Part shown: positions 59,735 through 64,000 of the stretch, piece after piece
Layout: the number at the start of each line of letters is the position of its first letter
How positions within the stretch are numbered: position 1 is the first letter of the stretch
NCBI GenBank assembly: GCA_964634385.1
Contig: CAZWIZ010000006.1
Coordinates: 1 to 64,000, forward strand
From: JAFGXW01 sp964634385
GTDB taxonomy: Bacteria > Bacillota_I > Bacilli_A > Izemoplasmatales > Izemoplasmataceae
Length of the DNA stretch: 64,000 bases
Direction of reading: 5' to 3'
Position numbers and translations under genes: made by a program
The notes under the pieces: model-generated
The model's input: only the letters and a program-made list of their open reading frames with translations
The model's database searches: none
Told to the model about the DNA's origin: nothing

Positions 59735-60355
59735 ATGAAGCTCAATGAACATGGGTTATTAATAATTATAAGTGGTCCTTCTGGAGTTGGAAAAGGTACT
59801 GTTAGAAAAGCTTTATTTGAGATGGAAGGTCACGATTTAGTTTACTCAATTTCAATGACAACAAGACCACAAAGAGAAGGCGAAGTTGACGGAGTAGATT
59901 ATTTCTTCGTATCAGTTAAAGAATTTAAACAACGTATTAAAGAAGACAAATTTTTAGAATATGCTAAATTTGTCGGAAATTATTATGGAACACCAAAAGA
60001 TAAAATTGATGAACAACTAGCGCGAGGAAAAGAAGTTGTTTTAGAAATAGAAGTTCAAGGAGCTAATCAAGTTCGAGAAAAAGCGAAAGATGGAGTTTTT
60101 ATTTTTATTGCTCCACCTAGTAGAGATGCTTTATATCGACGTTTATCGAGAAGAGGAACAGAAAATAAAACATCAATCCAAAAGCGAATGGATAAAGCAA
60201 ATAGAGAATTTCCTCTAGCACATCAGTATGATTATATTGTTGTTAATGATGAAGTTAGGAATGCTGCAGATAGAATTATGGCTATTATTCGTGCTGAACA
60301 CGCAAAAACAAGAAGATCAATTTATAAATATAAAGAAATGTTGGAGGTTAAATAA
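59735..60355 (+). CDS. gmk: Guanylate kinase
   Basis: The 206-residue kinase (GMP to GDP) has a P-loop ISGPSGVGKGTV (about 12-23), SISMTTRPQREGEVDGVDYFF and EVQGANQV. Length and motifs are complete. An AGGAGGG site precedes the ATG. It is followed two bases later by rpoZ in the universal firmicute order, linking nucleotide supply and (p)ppGpp-sensitive functions. Confidence 0.97.
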   Translation: MKLNEHGLLIIISGPSGVGKGTVRKALFEMEGHDLVYSISMTTRPQREGEVDGVDYFFVSVKEFKQRIKEDKFLEYAKFVGNYYGTPKDKIDEQLARGKEVVLEIEVQGANQVREKAKDGVFIFIAPPSRDALYRRLSRRGTENKTSIQKRMDKANREFPLAHQYDYIVVNDEVRNAADRIMAIIRAEHAKTRRSIYKYKEMLEVK

Positions 60356-60357
60356 AT

Positions 60358-60567
60358 ATGAGAAATAAAGAAGGATTACGTTATCCATCAATTGATAATT
60401 TGTTAACTAAAATTGATTCAAAGTACAAATTAGCTTATGCATCAGCTAAAAGAGCTAAAAAAATTAAAGAAGATGGTTATACGGCTATCGACCCTAAATG
60501 CAGTAAACCTGTTGGGATTGCGTTAGAAGAAATACTTGAAGGAAAAATTAAAATCGAATTTGAATAA
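60358..60567 (+). CDS. rpoZ: RNA polymerase omega subunit
   Basis: The 69-residue protein starts MRNKEGLRYPSIDNLLTKID and has SKYKLAYASAKRAKKI and KPVGIALEEILEGKI, the omega signature. It stabilises the beta' subunit. The ribosome binding site (GGAGG) lies inside the end of gmk. A weak hairpin with T residues follows at 60615-60650. Confidence 0.95.
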   Translation: MRNKEGLRYPSIDNLLTKIDSKYKLAYASAKRAKKIKEDGYTAIDPKCSKPVGIALEEILEGKIKIEFE

Positions 60568-60614
60568 AGTAACTAATATTAAAGCCAAATTTACAAAATG
60601 AAAATAAATAAATG

Positions 60615-60650
60615 ATAGACAATATATCAATTAATATGTTGTCTATTTTT
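60615..60650 (+). terminator. Terminator of gmk-rpoZ
   Basis: ATAGACAA (60615-60622) pairs with TTGTCTAT (60639-60646), then T residues. A short AT-rich leader to polC follows. Confidence 0.75.
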
Positions 60651-60722
60651 ATATTTATTTCAAAAATAGGCATAATATATGATATAATTATTTGTAGAAA
60701 TTTAGATAATGGAGTTGACATC

Positions 60723-63700
60723 ATGAATGACAAATTACAGAAACTTTTAGAGCTTATAGATTTAGCTGATAACAGTAAAATCTATAATGGGAAATTAAAT
60801 GGAATCACTGTGAATAAAGCCGACAATAGTTGGTTTTTTGATATTGAGTTTAATCAAGTTTTAGAAATAGAATATTTTAAAATATTTGTTGAGAGAGTAG
60901 AAAGTTTACCTAAGAAATTAAAATATATAACTAAAGTTGATTATAGGATTAACTATAAAAATAATAATAATTCTTATCTTGGTGATTATTACGAATATAT
61001 TTTAAGAAAACTCACTAAGAAAAAACCGAGATTTAGTTCAATTTTAGATTTTGAAATAGAACAAAAAGGTAATTCAATAGAAGTTGTTTGTCCAAAGGAT
61101 GGGACATTTGTTAAGGATATGCTTGGTGAAGTAAAAATAGAACTACATAAAATAGGATTTAATACAATGCTTTCAATTAGAATTTGTGACCAAAAACCAT
61201 TAATAAGAGATAGAATGATAAAACAAGATCAAGAATTCATTAATGTAGTTAATCAAAATACAGAATTATCAAAAGAAGAAAATATTTTTATTGGATTTAA
61301 TGATAATAAAATTAAAAAAATAAAGAATAAGATTTCTGATATACCAATAACAGAAAATGATTTATTTCAATATAAATCTGTAGAAGAAAAAGCTTTTTTC
61401 ACATTTGAAGGTGAAGTAATAAGCGTTGATTATCGCAAAATTAGTAATAAAACAAATTTGTTCGCATTTATTGTAAGCGATGAAGAAGACAGCGTTTACG
61501 TTAAAAAATTTGTAAAAGAAGATGTTGAAATTGACTTTTTAAATCAAACAAAACCAGGAATGGGAATTAAAGTTGCTGGAAATGCATCTTATGATACCTA
61601 TAGTGGTGAAGTAATTATTACCGCAACAGTTATTCAAAGAACAAAATTTGTTAATATTAAAGATCATAGGAAAGATTTGGAAAAAGAAAAAAGAGTCGAA
61701 TTACATTTGCATTCAAAAATGTCAACATTAGATGGGATTACAAGTATTATAGACTATGTTGAATCAGCAAAAAAATGGGGACATAGTGCTATTGCATTAA
61801 CTGATCATGGAAATGTACAAGCATTTCCAGATTTCTATAAAGCAACAAAAGATCACGCTATAAAGCCGATTTATGGAGTAGAATTCGCCTTTGTAGATGA
61901 AAAAGATTTACAAATTGTTCAAAACCCAATTGATATGCCTTTTGAAGATGCGGTTTATACTGTTTTTGATCTTGAAACTACAGGACTTTCTGTAAATTTT
62001 GATAAAATAATTGAAATTGCTGCTGTTAAAATAAAAAACAATCAAATTGTTGATGAATATCAAACATATGTTAATCCTGAAAGATCACTTTCAGACTTAA
62101 CCACAAGACTAACTTCAATTCGAAATAGTGATGTTACATTAGCTCCTAAAATTGCTGAAGTTATTCCTGAATTTAAAAAATTCTTTGAAGGTACAATAAT
62201 GGTTGCTCATAATGCTCATTTTGATATGGGATTTATTTATGAAGTATTAAAAGAATTTAATCTTTATGATTCTGTTTTACCTACAATTGATACTCTTCAA
62301 ATAGCTCGTAATTGTTATGGCACAAAAATGAGAAGATTTAATCTAAAAGCTGTTTCAAGATATTTTAAAGTAGAACTCGTTCAACATCATAGAGCTATAT
62401 ATGACACAAGAGCTACTGCTGATATTTTCTTACATATGCTAAGAGATACAAGAAAAATAGGAATAAAGAATATTATTGATTTTAATCAGTTATCAAAGAA
62501 ATCTGATGCTTACAAATATGCTTTTCCTAAGCATATTAACTTAATAGTTCAAAACGAAATAGGATTAAAAAATCTTTTTAAGATTGTTAGCACTGCTAAT
62601 ACAGTAAATTTCTTTAAGGAAGCAAGACTATTAAAAAGTGTATTAGATAAGAATCATGAAGGATTACTTGTTGGTAGTGGATGCATGAATAGTTATTTCT
62701 TTGAGATAGCATTAAATAAAAGTAAAGAAGAGTTATTAAAAAAAGCTACTTATTATGATTATTTAGAAATTCAGCCCCTTTCAAACTATATTCATTTTAG
62801 AGAAAACATGAATAATGCTGATGAAATTGTTAAAAAAACTATTTTAAGAATTATTGAAGTAGGTAAAGAATTAAATATTCCAGTAGTAGCAACTGGAGAT
62901 GTTCATCACCTCCTAAAAGATGACAAAAAATATAGAGCTATTTATACTCAAACACCAATAGTTGGTGGAGGGCTTCATCCTTTAGCTCGTTATGATAATA
63001 TACCAAGCCAATATTTTAGAACAACAAGTGAAATGTTGGAAGAGTTTTCTTTTTTAGATGAAGAAACAAAAATGGATGTTGTTGTTAAAAATCCAAATAT
63101 TATTAATGATAAAATTGATTTTGTTGAAGCATTTAAACACAAATTATATGCTCCAACTGATGACTTTTTAGCACTTGAAGGAGTTCCAAGTATTGAAAAC
63201 AAACTAATTAAAATGGTAGGAGATAGATCTAAAGAAATATATGGAACTAATGTTCCAAGAATTGTTAAAGACCGTATTGATAAAGAAATCAGAAGTATTG
63301 TTAGTAATAAGTTTTCAACAGTTTATTATATTTCTCATTTACTAGTAAAGAAATCTCTTGATGAAGGATATTTAGTAGGAAGTAGAGGAAGTGTTGGTAG
63401 TAGTTTAGTTGCTACTTTAATGGATATTACTGAAGTTAATCCAATGCCTCCACACTATGTTTGTCCAAAATGCCGATTTTCTTCTTTTAAAATGACAAAT
63501 CCAGAAAAAATAAAATATGGAATAAGTGATGATGAAATTAGACTCCAATCTTTACTAGATAAAGTTGAAAGTGGATTTGATCTTCCAACTGAGAGATGTC
63601 CTAAATGTGGAACAATAATGATTAAAAATGGGCATTCAATTCCTTTTGAAACTTTCTTAGGATTTAAAGGAGATAAAGTTCCTGATATTGATTTAAACTT

Positions 63701-64000
63701 TTCAGGAGATTATCAACCTATTGTTCACGAATATATTAGAGGTATTTTCGGAAAAGAAAGAACTTTCAGAGCTGGAACTATTTCTACAGTCGCAGATAAA
63801 ACAGCTTTTGGATATGTTAGAGGATATTTAGAAAAGAAAAATATAACAATGAGAAAAGCAGAAATAGAAAGACGTGCTAAACATATCACTGGAGTTAAAA
63901 GATCAACAGGTCAACATCCAGGTGGAATAGTTGTTGTACCTAATTATAAAGAAATAATTGATGTGACTCCAGTTCAATATCCAGCTGATGATATTGAATC
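60723..64000 (+). CDS. polC: DNA polymerase III PolC, 5' part (runs off the window)
   Basis: The frame is open from ATG 60723 (GGAG eight bases upstream) to the window end, giving 1092 codons of an enzyme of about 1440. Domains in order: N-terminal and OB-fold region (about 1-325, with EGEVISVDYRKISN), the PHP domain with ELHLHSKMSTLDGI, and an inserted proofreading exonuclease with YTVFDLETTGLS and MVAHNAHFDMGF. After the PHP remainder, the polymerase core follows, with LVGSRGSVGSSLVATLM, zinc-finger cysteines (CPKCRF and CPKCGT), PDIDLNFSGDYQ and KRSTGQHPGGIVVVP. This is the Gram-positive replicative polymerase, which proofreads by itself. Confidence 0.98.
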   Translation, partial: MNDKLQKLLELIDLADNSKIYNGKLNGITVNKADNSWFFDIEFNQVLEIEYFKIFVERVESLPKKLKYITKVDYRINYKNNNNSYLGDYYEYILRKLTKKKPRFSSILDFEIEQKGNSIEVVCPKDGTFVKDMLGEVKIELHKIGFNTMLSIRICDQKPLIRDRMIKQDQEFINVVNQNTELSKEENIFIGFNDNKIKKIKNKISDIPITENDLFQYKSVEEKAFFTFEGEVISVDYRKISNKTNLFAFIVSDEEDSVYVKKFVKEDVEIDFLNQTKPGMGIKVAGNASYDTYSGEVIITATVIQRTKFVNIKDHRKDLEKEKRVELHLHSKMSTLDGITSIIDYVESAKKWGHSAIALTDHGNVQAFPDFYKATKDHAIKPIYGVEFAFVDEKDLQIVQNPIDMPFEDAVYTVFDLETTGLSVNFDKIIEIAAVKIKNNQIVDEYQTYVNPERSLSDLTTRLTSIRNSDVTLAPKIAEVIPEFKKFFEGTIMVAHNAHFDMGFIYEVLKEFNLYDSVLPTIDTLQIARNCYGTKMRRFNLKAVSRYFKVELVQHHRAIYDTRATADIFLHMLRDTRKIGIKNIIDFNQLSKKSDAYKYAFPKHINLIVQNEIGLKNLFKIVSTANTVNFFKEARLLKSVLDKNHEGLLVGSGCMNSYFFEIALNKSKEELLKKATYYDYLEIQPLSNYIHFRENMNNADEIVKKTILRIIEVGKELNIPVVATGDVHHLLKDDKKYRAIYTQTPIVGGGLHPLARYDNIPSQYFRTTSEMLEEFSFLDEETKMDVVVKNPNIINDKIDFVEAFKHKLYAPTDDFLALEGVPSIENKLIKMVGDRSKEIYGTNVPRIVKDRIDKEIRSIVSNKFSTVYYISHLLVKKSLDEGYLVGSRGSVGSSLVATLMDITEVNPMPPHYVCPKCRFSSFKMTNPEKIKYGISDDEIRLQSLLDKVESGFDLPTERCPKCGTIMIKNGHSIPFETFLGFKGDKVPDIDLNFSGDYQPIVHEYIRGIFGKERTFRAGTISTVADKTAFGYVRGYLEKKNITMRKAEIERRAKHITGVKRSTGQHPGGIVVVPNYKEIIDVTPVQYPADDIE

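Noticed and set aside
1..64000. CRISPR array, prophage, restriction or toxin-antitoxin system
   Set aside because: No regularly spaced repeats, phage structural genes, methylase motifs or paired small toxin genes were seen on either strand.

Overview
The window is AT-rich DNA from a low-GC Gram-positive-type bacterium. It has PolC, primosomal DnaB/DnaI, omega subunit next to guanylate kinase, two T-box leaders on aminoacyl-tRNA synthetase genes, a CIRCE heat-shock operator, a YlbF/YlbG pair and cre-like CcpA boxes. Few cell-wall functions are visible, and TGA is used as an ordinary stop (ends of rimM, trmD and natB), so it is not a code-4 mycoplasma. A wall-poor or Mollicutes-adjacent Bacillota lineage of the Haloplasma/Izemoplasma type is my best guess. 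That is inference from gene style; no database search was possible.

Layout. 1-2.6 kb is a decaying region: an intact M20 amidohydrolase, a LacI/ABC-permease chimeric pseudogene behind a cre-like box, a PlsY-like gene with an in-frame TGA, and two copies of a double-terminator repeat. 2.7-6.7 kb carries a DUF438 hemerythrin/PAS protein and a Ca2+-type P-ATPase. 6.8-10.2 kb is a CIRCE-controlled hsp20-clpB heat-shock unit, interrupted by a 100-N scaffold gap that is an assembly artefact. A tRNA-Leu and a decayed IS3/IS150-type element follow. 11.9-21.1 kb is an alpha-glucoside/sucrose-type sugar island: LacI regulator, PfkB kinase, sucrose-phosphate-synthase-like GT4, two MalFG-type permeases, GH65 phosphorylase and a lipoprotein binding protein, with no ATPase subunit.

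22-28.4 kb holds a transaldolase, def, a PFK with an unusual active-site combination, UPF0223, a pseudouridine synthase, a cysteine desulfurase with a small overlapping partner, and a thioredoxin-DsbD fusion. 28.7-34.4 kb is the conserved ylbF-ylbG and rpsP-khpA-rimM-trmD-rplS cluster, with a NatAB-type exporter inserted and an arylsulfotransferase pseudogene before rplS. 34.5-41.2 kb has a CcpA-like regulator, T-box-tyrS, an ArsR/metal P1B-ATPase operon with an operator inside its promoter, a second scaffold gap and PepV. 41.3-47.5 kb encodes a PAS-GGDEF-HD-GYP protein, trmB, an M42 peptidase, an ECF S component beside pantothenate kinase coaX, and acyl carrier protein. 47.6-57.9 kb is a replication/repair block: polA, CDF transporter, nitroreductase, mutM, coaE, an unknown gene, dnaB, dnaI and T-box-thrS. 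The window ends with rqcH on the minus strand, then gmk-rpoZ and the first 1092 codons of polC.

Most of the window is well-packed housekeeping DNA. The accessory interest lies in the sugar island (GT4 plus GH65 plus fructokinase), the decayed loci at both ends of the first 34 kb, a promoter embedded in a long hairpin at 41.2 kb, and several small unassigned proteins in tight operons. I found no CRISPR array, prophage, toxin-antitoxin pair or defence island.
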